A stretch of 64,000 nucleotides of DNA, from contig JAPWKC010000004.1 of assembly GCA_028283725.1 (NCBI GenBank), forward strand, positions 372,001-436,000. Direction: 5' to 3'. Both the position numbers and the translations under genes were made by a program. Below the pieces are notes generated by a model. The model was not told the origin of the DNA, searched no databases, and worked only from the letters and a program-made list of their open reading frames with translations. Below, piece after piece: positions 28,018 through 34,690 of this stretch; positions within the stretch are counted from its first letter, which is position 1; every line of letters begins with the position of its first letter. The stretch comes from Neorhizobium sp. (GTDB taxonomy: Bacteria; Pseudomonadota; Alphaproteobacteria; Rhizobiales; Rhizobiaceae).

Positions 28018-28050
28018 CAAAAAAGGGCGCTCCAAGGCGCCCTTTTTTTT
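28018..28050 (+). terminator. Terminator of the aapJQMP operon
   Basis: Stem AAAAGGGCGC / GCGCCCTTTT with a 6-base loop, followed by a T run (eight T in all including the stem end). Classic intrinsic terminator 60 bp after aapP; also A-rich upstream so it could act for both strands. Confidence 0.9.
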
Positions 28051-28166
28051 CCATGTCCCGGTTTGATGCCTCGTAACGACGATAGCTGCATCCTGAGACA
28101 GCCTCTTGGCTCGGCCAAGGGCCAATCACGCCTCGCCTGCCAGCGGCCATCGCCTGTCGTTTTCGA

Positions 28167-28832
28167 TCACCATTTCCAGGCGTAATTGGCATTGATACTG
28201 GCAACCGCATCGGCATTGCTGCTGCGGTCGTAGGAGCCTGTCAGGGTGATGTGATCGCCGAGCTTCTGTTCCAGCCCGATGCCCGCACCGGCGGTCTTGA
28301 AATTGTCGGTGGCGGAAGCCCGCATGATGAAAGCCGTGCCGGTGCCGGTGCGCGAGAACCGCAGCTGCTGGCTCGCATCGAGACCGGTCCATTCCTGGGT
28401 CGCACCGTCATAGTGAACGCTATAGGCGCTGTCCCGCTCGATATCGAACGTGGCCGAGGCAATCGCCTTCACCTGGGAACTGATGCTGATGGCGGCGCTG
28501 CCGGCATTGCCGTCTATATCGACGCCGATATCGCGGTTCATCTCGTAGGCCGGCCGCTCGATCGAGCCCATCTTGACCGAGGTCCAGAACTTCACCGGCG
28601 TATCGACCAGGCCGCCGCCGGTATTGGTGTCCATCGCGACATCGACACCCATTTTCGGCTGGTATTCGACGGGCAGGCGAACGCCGAGCCTTGCCGCGTA
28701 ACTCGTCGCCGAATTTTTCGTCGGCTGCCAGATGAGAGGTCGTTCGTCCGCATGGGCAATGCCCGCCGACATGGCGAAGGCGATACCGAGTACCAGCGCC
28801 GCGGCGGCTGGCGAAATGTCCTTTCCGTTCAT
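28167..28832 (-). CDS. Uncharacterised exported protein, possible small outer-membrane barrel
   Basis: 221 residues, start ATG at 28832 with GGGGAT upstream. A signal peptide (hydrophobic residues about 9-25, cleavage near SAGIAHADE) is followed by alternating polar/aromatic strands, Gly/Ser/Thr-rich, with no cysteine. The last residues are NYAWKW: a terminal aromatic and periodic strands suggest an outer-membrane beta barrel of about eight strands. No family was recognised. Divergent from a small secreted protein gene 440 bp away. Confidence 0.7.
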   Translation of the reverse strand: MNGKDISPAAAALVLGIAFAMSAGIAHADERPLIWQPTKNSATSYAARLGVRLPVEYQPKMGVDVAMDTNTGGGLVDTPVKFWTSVKMGSIERPAYEMNRDIGVDIDGNAGSAAISISSQVKAIASATFDIERDSAYSVHYDGATQEWTGLDASQQLRFSRTGTGTAFIMRASATDNFKTAGAGIGLEQKLGDHITLTGSYDRSSNADAVASINANYAWKW

Positions 28833-29271
28833 ATCAATCCCCATTCGAAGGCTCAAAGATTGCTTCAAAGACATGGCAATGACCGCGGCCGGCCTTGAAG
28901 CCGCCCGAAAAGTCCGTTTCAATGTGATTGGAAGCGCGTTGGCGGGCCTCATGCCCGAAGCGCCATCTCTGCCTTCCCTTGCCGCACTCAATGAAATGTG
29001 AGGCAACGGAACCGACAGACGAACTATGGCCTCCAAATGCGGCCGTTCGGGATCGGGAATGCGGCAGAAAGGGGGCGATGCAGAAAATCCTACCGCAAAG
29101 CAGCAATTCTCTCGTTTTCGTGATCATACAGACCGGAACGTTCAGCCACCGTTCATAATCGAAAACACGTGCGTGCCGCCTTATCGTCCAGAAATCGCAC
29201 AGCTGGAACATAATCACGCCTGGTGCATTTCCACGCGGCACTCTCGTGCTTACGCAGGCGGAGGAATGGAT
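28833..29271. other. Divergent intergenic region, no gene seen
   Basis: 439 bp between the barrel-like gene (minus) and the small secreted protein gene (plus). I looked for a gene with a ribosome-binding site and for sigma-factor motifs such as GGAAC-N16-17-CGTT and found no convincing match. Presumably contains both promoters. Confidence 0.5.
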
Positions 29272-29580
29272 ATGAGATCCGTGGTTTTCATCGGCATGGT
29301 TGCCAGCCTTGCATTTGTATCGGCCGCCGAATCGCCGTCAAACTACCAAAGCCTCAGCGGCATTCGTGCCGATGGCGACAGCAGCACAGCCCGACGCTAT
29401 GACGCCGCCCTCTCCCGCTGCCGACCGGAAGCATTGACACCTCCACGGGGAACGCACGAGACCGGCAGTCTGCGCTATTCCGCGGCATTGCGGGCATGCC
29501 TCTATCGGCAGGGCTATATCGATCGCGGCAGCTTTTCCTATCCGGCGACACTGGTGTTCGACCACTTCTTCGGACTGTAG
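29272..29580 (+). CDS. Small secreted protein of unknown function
   Basis: 102 residues, with a signal peptide (MRSVVFIGMVASLAFVSAAE) and two cysteines near residues 52 and 78 that could pair. GGAGG lies seven bases before the ATG at 29272; an ATG six bases earlier sits too close to it. No family was recognised. Confidence 0.65.
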   Translation: MRSVVFIGMVASLAFVSAAESPSNYQSLSGIRADGDSSTARRYDAALSRCRPEALTPPRGTHETGSLRYSAALRACLYRQGYIDRGSFSYPATLVFDHFFGL

Positions 29581-29901
29581 AACCGCTCATTCTCCATTGC
29601 AGGCACGCGCATCCAGCCACCCACCCTGTCGGAAGCCCCCCCCTATCACGACCGGTCCGCCTCACCCGCGACGCCCGCTACCTTTTGCTCCGTGTCCAGA
29701 CTGAAGAACCGGCAAGCGAGCAGGTGTCCCAGTTCGGCACAACCTGCAAACAGGCCCCTGAGTGCTGATAGGCTGCGAATCATCAGCGAAACCGATGCAA
29801 TTTTGCCAAAAAAGGCAGAAATACGGCACCATCGTCATTTGCCGTATTGCACATTTTTCTAAATTTGCAATTGTTTGTTTTCCATGAAGAGGGGATCTGT
29901 C
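29581..29901. other. 321-bp intergenic region with one hairpin
   Basis: Contains a 9-bp stem AATACGGCA / TGCCGTATT (29820-29828 and 29840-29848) with 11-base loop, followed by GCACATTTTTC: possible terminator for the upstream secreted protein gene or promoter-proximal element. The last 60 bases are AT-rich (GCAATTGTTTGTTTTC), as expected of a promoter for the next gene. Confidence 0.45.
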
Positions 29902-30099
29902 ATGAGCAACATCGAATCACTGGTCGAACGCAAAACCCGTCGCCGGGCATGCCGCCCTGCCGTCGAAGCGGCGATGAATGAAATGATCCTGAAACTGCAT
30001 GCCAAGGGCTTCGGTCGGGCGGAAATCGCGCTGGCGCTGGCCGACGCTGCCGAAGACTATGTTCTGCGGCTGGCATCGCCGAAGGAACTGGCACACTGA
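29902..30099 (+). CDS. Small hypothetical protein
   Basis: 65 residues starting at an ATG with GAGGGG seven bases upstream. Arg-rich N-terminal part (ERKTRRRACRP) then two predicted helices (VEAAMNEMILKLHAKGFGRAEIALALADAAEDYVLRLA) with helix-turn-helix-like spacing around KGFGRAEIALAL. No family recognised; a DNA-binding role is only a guess from composition. Confidence 0.6.
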   Translation: MSNIESLVERKTRRRACRPAVEAAMNEMILKLHAKGFGRAEIALALADAAEDYVLRLASPKELAH

Positions 30100-30393
30100 C
30101 CTGCGGTGCCGCCTACCGCCTGCCGGACGGAGGCTGTCCGGGTCAGGCGGTATCGGCAACCAGCTCGTCAAGCGGCCGGTCAGAAACTACATCGCGCAAC
30201 GTGAATGGCGCAGGAGATCGTCATCGATTTCCGGATCAGGGTTCGCGTCCTATCGAGACGCCGAATCGACATTTTGTCTGCGTCTCACGAGGCATATTGC
30301 GCTTGAATTGCGAGCAATCCAATCGCTCGACGGTGCACGCGTGCCTCGGTGCCGGCTGCACGGTTCAAAAAAATGAGACATTGCTTGAGGTTT

Positions 30394-30470
30394 TGGCGAC
30401 CCCTGCAGGACTCGAACCTGCGACCTGCTGCTTAGAAGGCAGCTGCTCTATCCAGTTGAGCTAAGGGGCC
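30394..30470 (-). tRNA. tRNA-Arg (anticodon TCT)
   Basis: Read on the minus strand: acceptor GGCCCCT pairs with AGGGGTC (one G-U), D-loop with TAGCTCAACTGGATAGAGCA, anticodon stem CTGC-CTTCTAA-GCAG with anticodon TCT, T-loop GTTCGAGTCC, discriminator G and encoded CCA. 77 bases including CCA. Reads AGA codons, rare in this GC-rich genome. Confidence 0.95.
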
Positions 30471-30516
30471 TATTTCACCTGCCGCCCATCAAGGACGACA
30501 GCAGACCGAACGCTTT

Positions 30517-30822
30517 TTAATGCGTCCAGGGCTGCGTGCGGTTGAAACGGAAATTGTCGGTGTAAGATACCGACTGGCGGGCCTGCTCATGCGGCACGAT
30601 CACGCGATATTCGATGCCTTCGCGCTGCGCATAGGCTTCAGCCTGTTCCTGCGTGTCGAAAGTCAGCTTGACCTGCTGATTCATATCGCCGGAGGACGTG
30701 TAGCCGAGAATGGGATCGATGCTGCGCGGCTGTTCCTGGTCGAATTCCAGAACCCAGAGACGGGTCTTGGCCTTGCCGGACTGCATTGCGGTCTTTGCGG
30801 GACGGTAAATCTTGGCGGCCAT
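30517..30822 (-). CDS. ETC complex I subunit (NDUFS4-like)
   Basis: 101 residues of the conserved family corresponding to mitochondrial complex I subunit NDUFS4 (18 kDa): AKIYRPAKTAMQSGKAKTRLWVLEFD, the GYTSSGDMNQQVKLTF block and TQPWTH at the C-terminus. The ATG at 30822 gives the usual MAAKIYRP start; an in-frame ATG six codons upstream is possible. Stands alone beside two tRNA genes. Confidence 0.9.
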   Translation of the reverse strand: MAAKIYRPAKTAMQSGKAKTRLWVLEFDQEQPRSIDPILGYTSSGDMNQQVKLTFDTQEQAEAYAQREGIEYRVIVPHEQARQSVSYTDNFRFNRTQPWTH

Positions 30823-30966
30823 TGACCTGAAACACCCCATCAACCGAGCGTTCCTGCATCCGGGCGGAGGCACGCGATACGCTCTTCTTCCCCACTCTAA
30901 CAGATCGAACACGAAAATCTCAAGGACTTAAGGTTCTCTGCCAGCGGGCAAACGCCCTGGAAACGA

Positions 30967-31043
<77 letters not shown>

Positions 31044-31129
31044 TATCCAACGTGGATGCGAGATACACGGTTCGCCCCGTCCCCGCAACAGCAAAAAAGC
31101 AATTGGGAACAACATCCCCAATCATATTC

Positions 31130-31645
31130 TCAATTGCCGTTTCCAAGCAGCTTGCCGATGACCTTGTCGCCGGCCTTCAGGCCGAGCGCTTTGGCGCGAC
31201 CGCCATTGATTTCCAGCACGTATTTCACCTCGCCATGCGAATCGATGATATCGCGCGAATAGGGCACGGCGTTCTCGCGGATATGCGAAACCGTGCCGTC
31301 TCCTTGAATGAACAGCATATCGAGCGGCAGGATGGTGTTTTCCATCCACATCTGCACCCGGCGCGGCTCGCCGAAATCGAAGATCATGCCGTGATCGTCG
31401 GCCATTTCCTTGCGGAACATGAGGCCCTGTTCACGCTGCGGATCGGTGACCGCGATCTCGATGGAGAAGGGATAGGTCTTGCCGGAAGCGGTGCGGATCG
31501 TCAGGCTGCCGGTTGCAAACGTCTGGCTGGCCTGTGGCTGCGTCTGGGCCTGCGCCACGACGGCAACCGGCCCCGCGGTGCCGGCAAGGCAGAGAAAAAG
31601 CGCCACGAGGGCGCCTCCTGCACGTCTCATGTCTTTTCTCACCAT
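31130..31645 (-). CDS. DUF192 family exported protein
   Basis: 171 residues with an N-terminal signal peptide (ALVALFLCLAGTAGPVAVVAQA) and a DUF192 domain: IEIAVTDPQREQGLMFRKEM, then MIFDFGEPRRVQMWMENTILPLDMLFI and VLEINGGRAKALGL. Function of the family is unknown (structure known as a small beta barrel). Its ATG at 31645 overlaps the stop of the cold-shock gene by one base, so it is likely translated by coupling; an ATG at 31630 with GGTGAG upstream is the alternative. Confidence 0.88.
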   Translation of the reverse strand: MVRKDMRRAGGALVALFLCLAGTAGPVAVVAQAQTQPQASQTFATGSLTIRTASGKTYPFSIEIAVTDPQREQGLMFRKEMADDHGMIFDFGEPRRVQMWMENTILPLDMLFIQGDGTVSHIRENAVPYSRDIIDSHGEVKYVLEINGGRAKALGLKAGDKVIGKLLGNGN

Positions 31646-32223
31646 CAATGCGCCCTGCCGATCGGGTTTTCGCTGTCCGGATGGATCTCCGCCGCCATCA
31701 GGCCCTTGTCGCCCGGTCCGAATCGGACAAGCACGACCTGGCCGGGACGCAACTCGGTCAAGCCGAAGCGGCGCAGCGTCTCCATATGGACGAAAATATC
31801 CTCAGTGCCCTCGCCGCGCGTCAGGAAGCCGAAGCCCTTGGTGCGGTTGAACCACTTCACCAGCGCCCGTTCCAGCCCGCTTGTCGGCGTCACCTGCACA
31901 TGGGTTCGTACCGGCGGCATCTGCGACGGATGGACGGCAGTCGACTGGTCCATCGACAGGATCCGGAAGGCCTGATAGCCGCGATCCCGTTTCTGGATCA
32001 TCGCCACGATGCGCGTGCCTTCCAGAATGGTCTGGTAGCCATCGCGCCTGAGGCAGGTCACATGAAGAAGAACGTCCTGCATGCCGTTATCGGGAACGAT
32101 GAAGCCGAAGCCCTTGGCGACGTCGAACCACTTCACAACCCCGGTGATCTCGATCAATTCGACCGGTTCGCCCGAGAGCTCCTCGAAGCTGGCAATGCCT
32201 TTCGATGACATCTTGTCTGCCAT
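31645..32223 (-). CDS. Double cold-shock-domain protein
   Basis: 192 residues with two cold-shock domains: GVVKWFDVAKGFGFIVPDNGMQDVLLHVTCL near residues 28-58 and ALVKWFNRTKGFGFLTRGEGTEDIFVHMETL near 119-149. The paired KGFGF-F(V/L)H motifs bind single-stranded nucleic acid. The two-domain layout is characteristic of alphaproteobacteria; the linker of about 50 residues differs from single-domain CspA. Overlaps DUF192 by one base. Confidence 0.94.
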   Translation of the reverse strand: MADKMSSKGIASFEELSGEPVELIEITGVVKWFDVAKGFGFIVPDNGMQDVLLHVTCLRRDGYQTILEGTRIVAMIQKRDRGYQAFRILSMDQSTAVHPSQMPPVRTHVQVTPTSGLERALVKWFNRTKGFGFLTRGEGTEDIFVHMETLRRFGLTELRPGQVVLVRFGPGDKGLMAAEIHPDSENPIGRAH

Positions 32224-32427
32224 ATCCTATCGGCCCCTCGTTTACGCGTTACGACATGACGATTCACTGATTCTCGACGACTAGATTAACATCTCGGTAA
32301 CCATTGAGCGCAAGACCCCGTGACGGGTTTATTCCCGTCTTTCTACTGTCTTCGGCTTGCTCGGGGCTGGAGCCTGCCCCATATGGCGAGACTGAACCAA
32401 CAGACAGAATTTCGGAGACGACGTCGC

Positions 32428-32868
32428 ATGCGTTACCTGCATACCATGGTCCGGGTGAAGGACCTCGAAGCCTCGCTGCATTTCTACACGACCATGCTCG
32501 GCCTGAAGGAAACGCGCCGCATCGAAAACGAGAAGGGCCGCTTCACGCTCGTCTTCCTCGCGGCCGACGAAGATGTGGCTTCGGCGCAGGCCTCTGCCGC
32601 GCCCTGCATCGAACTCACCTATAACTGGGATACGGAAGATTATACCGGCGGACGCAATTTCGGCCATCTGGCCTATGAGGTGGACGACGTCTACGCCTAT
32701 TGCCAGCACCTGATGGACAATGGAATCACCATCAACCGTCCGCCGCGCGAGGGCCGGATGGCTTTCGTCAAATCGCCTGACGGCATTTCCTTCGAAATCC
32801 TGCAGAAGGGCGAAAACCTGCCGGTCGCCGAGCCCTGGGCCTCGATGCCGAATACCGGAAGCTGGTAA
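32428..32868 (+). CDS. gloA: Lactoylglutathione lyase (glyoxalase I)
   Basis: Isomerises the methylglyoxal-glutathione hemithioacetal to S-lactoylglutathione. 146 residues: [55 protein letters not shown], and the C-terminal [17 protein letters not shown]. Metal ligands His-Glu-His-Glu are present in expected places (LHTMVRV, CIELTYN, GHLAYEV, FEIL). An open frame runs further upstream, but ATG at 32428 fits the family and has GGAG ten bases upstream. A terminator follows. Confidence 0.95.
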   Translation: MRYLHTMVRVKDLEASLHFYTTMLGLKETRRIENEKGRFTLVFLAADEDVASAQASAAPCIELTYNWDTEDYTGGRNFGHLAYEVDDVYAYCQHLMDNGITINRPPREGRMAFVKSPDGISFEILQKGENLPVAEPWASMPNTGSW

Positions 32869-32925
32869 GCTTCGCGCAACGCGACTTTTAGAGAGGCGTG
32901 GTCGCTCTGGAAAAACATATGGCTT

Positions 32926-32961
32926 AGGCCATCGGCTCAGGCGGGCCGATGGCCTTTTTTT
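32926..32961 (+). terminator. Terminator after gloA
   Basis: Perfect 11-bp stem AGGCCATCGGC / GCCGATGGCCT with an 8-base loop, followed by a run of T. Located 57 bp past gloA. The remaining space to the lipoprotein gene (32962-33213) shows no other feature. Confidence 0.88.
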
Positions 32962-33213
32962 GGTTCGTGGGCTCAGCGTTGCGCGGGTTTGCGACCACAG
33001 AGACGAACAGGCCGGCCGGGCTTGACCTCATGTTGCCCTCCCCAAATTCTTGCCGGTGCATTTCCACCATCCGCCCGGTCTTGCCCCGGCCTTCGCGTCG
33101 CGGGATGCTTGCACGCATGATTCGCGCGATGATCCGCGTGAGAGACATGACAGGTGCAGCCGGCCGACGATCGCTCGATGCCTGCGGCAGCGCCCCAGTC
33201 GAAGGGACATGAC

Positions 33214-33936
33214 GTGCCAGATCGATCCGAACTCTCGTCGCGCGGACAGAGGGCCACGCCGCTTATCGCAGCCGCCGTCTTCCTTGGACTTCTTTCCAGC
33301 TGTGCCACGACGAAAAAGGCAGAAGCGGACGGCGCATCCGCAGAACTTGCGGCTGCCGCCGACCCTTCCAAACCGGCGCAAGGTGCCGGACAGATTGCGG
33401 GCCAGCCGGGCGCCGCCGGCAGCAAACCGGGCTATGTGGATCCCGTCGTTTCCGCACAACCGCACCAGGGGATCAGGATCAATCCGAAACTGCCGAAGAT
33501 CACCCGTTCGACGGCACCCGCACCACAACTGGCAGGGACCGACCAGCCGCCCGCCATGCAACAAGGACTGATCACGCAGCCGACCGGCGTGCGGGCCGGC
33601 TCGTTCAGCATTTTCTCGTCGCAGCCGGCAGCAGTCACCGGCGCCGCAGCATCCGCCTCATCGAAGGGGGGCGCAACCGGCCAGGCGGGCCAAGGTCTCG
33701 CGCCGATCAACGGCAGCGTCTACACGCCCCGCACCCCTCTTGCGCCGCAGCAGGCCGATATTCCGACGATACCGGCTGGCGCCGTGATCGCCGCGCCATC
33801 GGCAGGCGCCGGCCAGACGGCCGGTCAGGCGGCAAAGCCACCTGCGGCGCGTAAGCCGACGCCCGCCGACAGACTGCAGGTGAAAGCCACCAGCGTCTGC
33901 GTCAACGATTCCCGCGGGCGGCCGATAAACTGCTGA
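33214..33936 (+). CDS. Ala/Gly/Pro-rich lipoprotein of unknown function
   Basis: 240 residues beginning at a GTG (AAGGG eight bases upstream); an ATG at 33178 is possible but lacks a site. A hydrophobic stretch (ATPLIAAAVFLGLLSSC) ends in a lipobox-like LSSC, so it is probably lipidated. The body is low in charge and rich in Ala, Gly, Pro, Gln with repeated QxAGQ-type segments, likely disordered. The conserved-looking C-terminus, ATSVCVNDSRGRPINC, has two Cys. Not recognised. Confidence 0.65.
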   Translation: MPDRSELSSRGQRATPLIAAAVFLGLLSSCATTKKAEADGASAELAAAADPSKPAQGAGQIAGQPGAAGSKPGYVDPVVSAQPHQGIRINPKLPKITRSTAPAPQLAGTDQPPAMQQGLITQPTGVRAGSFSIFSSQPAAVTGAAASASSKGGATGQAGQGLAPINGSVYTPRTPLAPQQADIPTIPAGAVIAAPSAGAGQTAGQAAKPPAARKPTPADRLQVKATSVCVNDSRGRPINC

Positions 33937-34011
33937 TAAGCCAATTGTTTTCGAAAAATCATTGATGTGCAGAGGCTTGTCATTTTTCTGCAAAGAAACG
34001 TGATTTTCCGC

Positions 34012-34040
34012 TTGCCGGATCAGAAACCTCTCTCTATAAG
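34012..34040 (+). promoter_or_regulatory. Promoter of tRNA-Glu copy 1
   Basis: TTGCCG (34012-34017), 17-base spacer, TATAAG (34035-34040): near-ideal sigma-70 promoter. GGCCCTCACC follows, with the tRNA 14 bases after the -10 box. Confidence 0.85.
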
Positions 34041-34053
34041 GCCCTCACCGCAC

Positions 34054-34128
34054 GCGCCCTTCGTCTATCGGTTAGGACGTCAGATTTTCATTCTGAAAAG
34101 AGGGGTTCGACTCCCCTAGGGCGTGCCA
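34054..34128 (+). tRNA. tRNA-Glu (anticodon TTC), copy 1
   Basis: Acceptor GCGCCCT / AGGGCGT (first pair G-U), D-arm TCGTCTATCGGTTAGGACG, anticodon loop TTTTCAT (TTC) on a CAGA/TCTG stem, T-arm AGGGGTTCGACTCCCCT, discriminator G and encoded CCA. 75 bases. Confidence 0.96.
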
Positions 34129-34241
34129 CCCTTCTCTTCCTGCAAATTGCTGTTTTCAAAGCGAATTCCTTAATTCGCATGGGCATGTTGCGCGCCAATT
34201 TTCGAGCACGAAAAAAGCAGCCTGAAGATGCAAAATTCCGC

Positions 34242-34270
34242 TTGCCGGATCAAAAACCTCTCTCTATAAG
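34242..34270 (+). promoter_or_regulatory. Promoter of tRNA-Glu copy 2
   Basis: TTGCCG (34242-34247), 17-base spacer, TATAAG (34265-34270), identical boxes to copy 1; spacer differs at one or two positions. Confidence 0.85.
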
Positions 34271-34283
34271 GCCCTCACTGCAC

Positions 34284-34358
34284 GCGCCCTTCGTCTATCG
34301 GTTAGGACGTCAGATTTTCATTCTGAAAAGAGGGGTTCGACTCCCCTAGGGCGTGCCA
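34284..34358 (+). tRNA. tRNA-Glu (anticodon TTC), copy 2
   Basis: Identical over all 75 bases, including the encoded CCA, to copy 1 located 230 bp upstream. Confidence 0.96.
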
Positions 34359-34471
34359 CCCTTCTCTTCCTGCAAATTGCTGTTTCCGAAAGCGAATTCG
34401 TTTGTTCGCATGGTGTTTTTCGTGTCGATTTCAGCGGCTTAAAAAAGCATCGGGAAAGTGCAAAATACCGC

Positions 34472-34500
34472 TTGCCGGATCAAGGACCTCTCTCTATAAG
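34472..34500 (+). promoter_or_regulatory. Promoter of tRNA-Glu copy 3
   Basis: TTGCCG (34472-34477), 17-base spacer, TATAAG (34495-34500), same boxes as copies 1 and 2. Confidence 0.85.
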
Positions 34501-34513
34501 GCCCTCACCGCAC

Positions 34514-34588
34514 GCGCCCTTCGTCTATCGGTTAGGACGTCAGATTTTCATTCTGAAAAGAGGGGTTCGACTCCCCTAGGGCGTGCCA
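34514..34588 (+). tRNA. tRNA-Glu (anticodon TTC), copy 3
   Basis: Identical to copies 1 and 2. Its 3' flank diverges right after CCA-CT, ending the tandem array. Confidence 0.96.
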
Positions 34589-34690
34589 CTCTCTTCCTTT
34601 GAAAATTGACAGATTTTGCACAGTGTAAGCTGATGCGCGGTTTCTGCTATCCCAGACAAGCCTGAGTATCGATCCGACGGCAAGATGCCG

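Larger units (their letters stand above)
34008..34588 (+). repeat. 230-bp tandem repeat carrying tRNA-Glu, three copies
   Basis: Three consecutive units with a period of exactly 230 bp (CCGCTTGCCGGATC occurs at 34008, 34238 and 34468). Each unit holds a promoter, a short leader, the 75-base tRNA-Glu and, in the first two copies, a conserved 3' flank (CCCTTCTCTTCCTGCAAATTGCTG). Promoter to tRNA is almost invariant; the spacers between have drifted, so the duplication is not recent or the spacers are not under selection. Confidence 0.92.

Noticed and set aside
29026..29271. An N-terminal extension of the small secreted protein at 29272
   Set aside because: The extension removes the signal peptide from the N-terminus and has no ribosome-binding site; the GGAGG sits seven bases before 29272.
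34008..34588. The evenly spaced repeats as a CRISPR array
   Set aside because: Units are 230 bp, contain complete tRNA genes and promoters, and lack CRISPR-like short repeats and cas genes.
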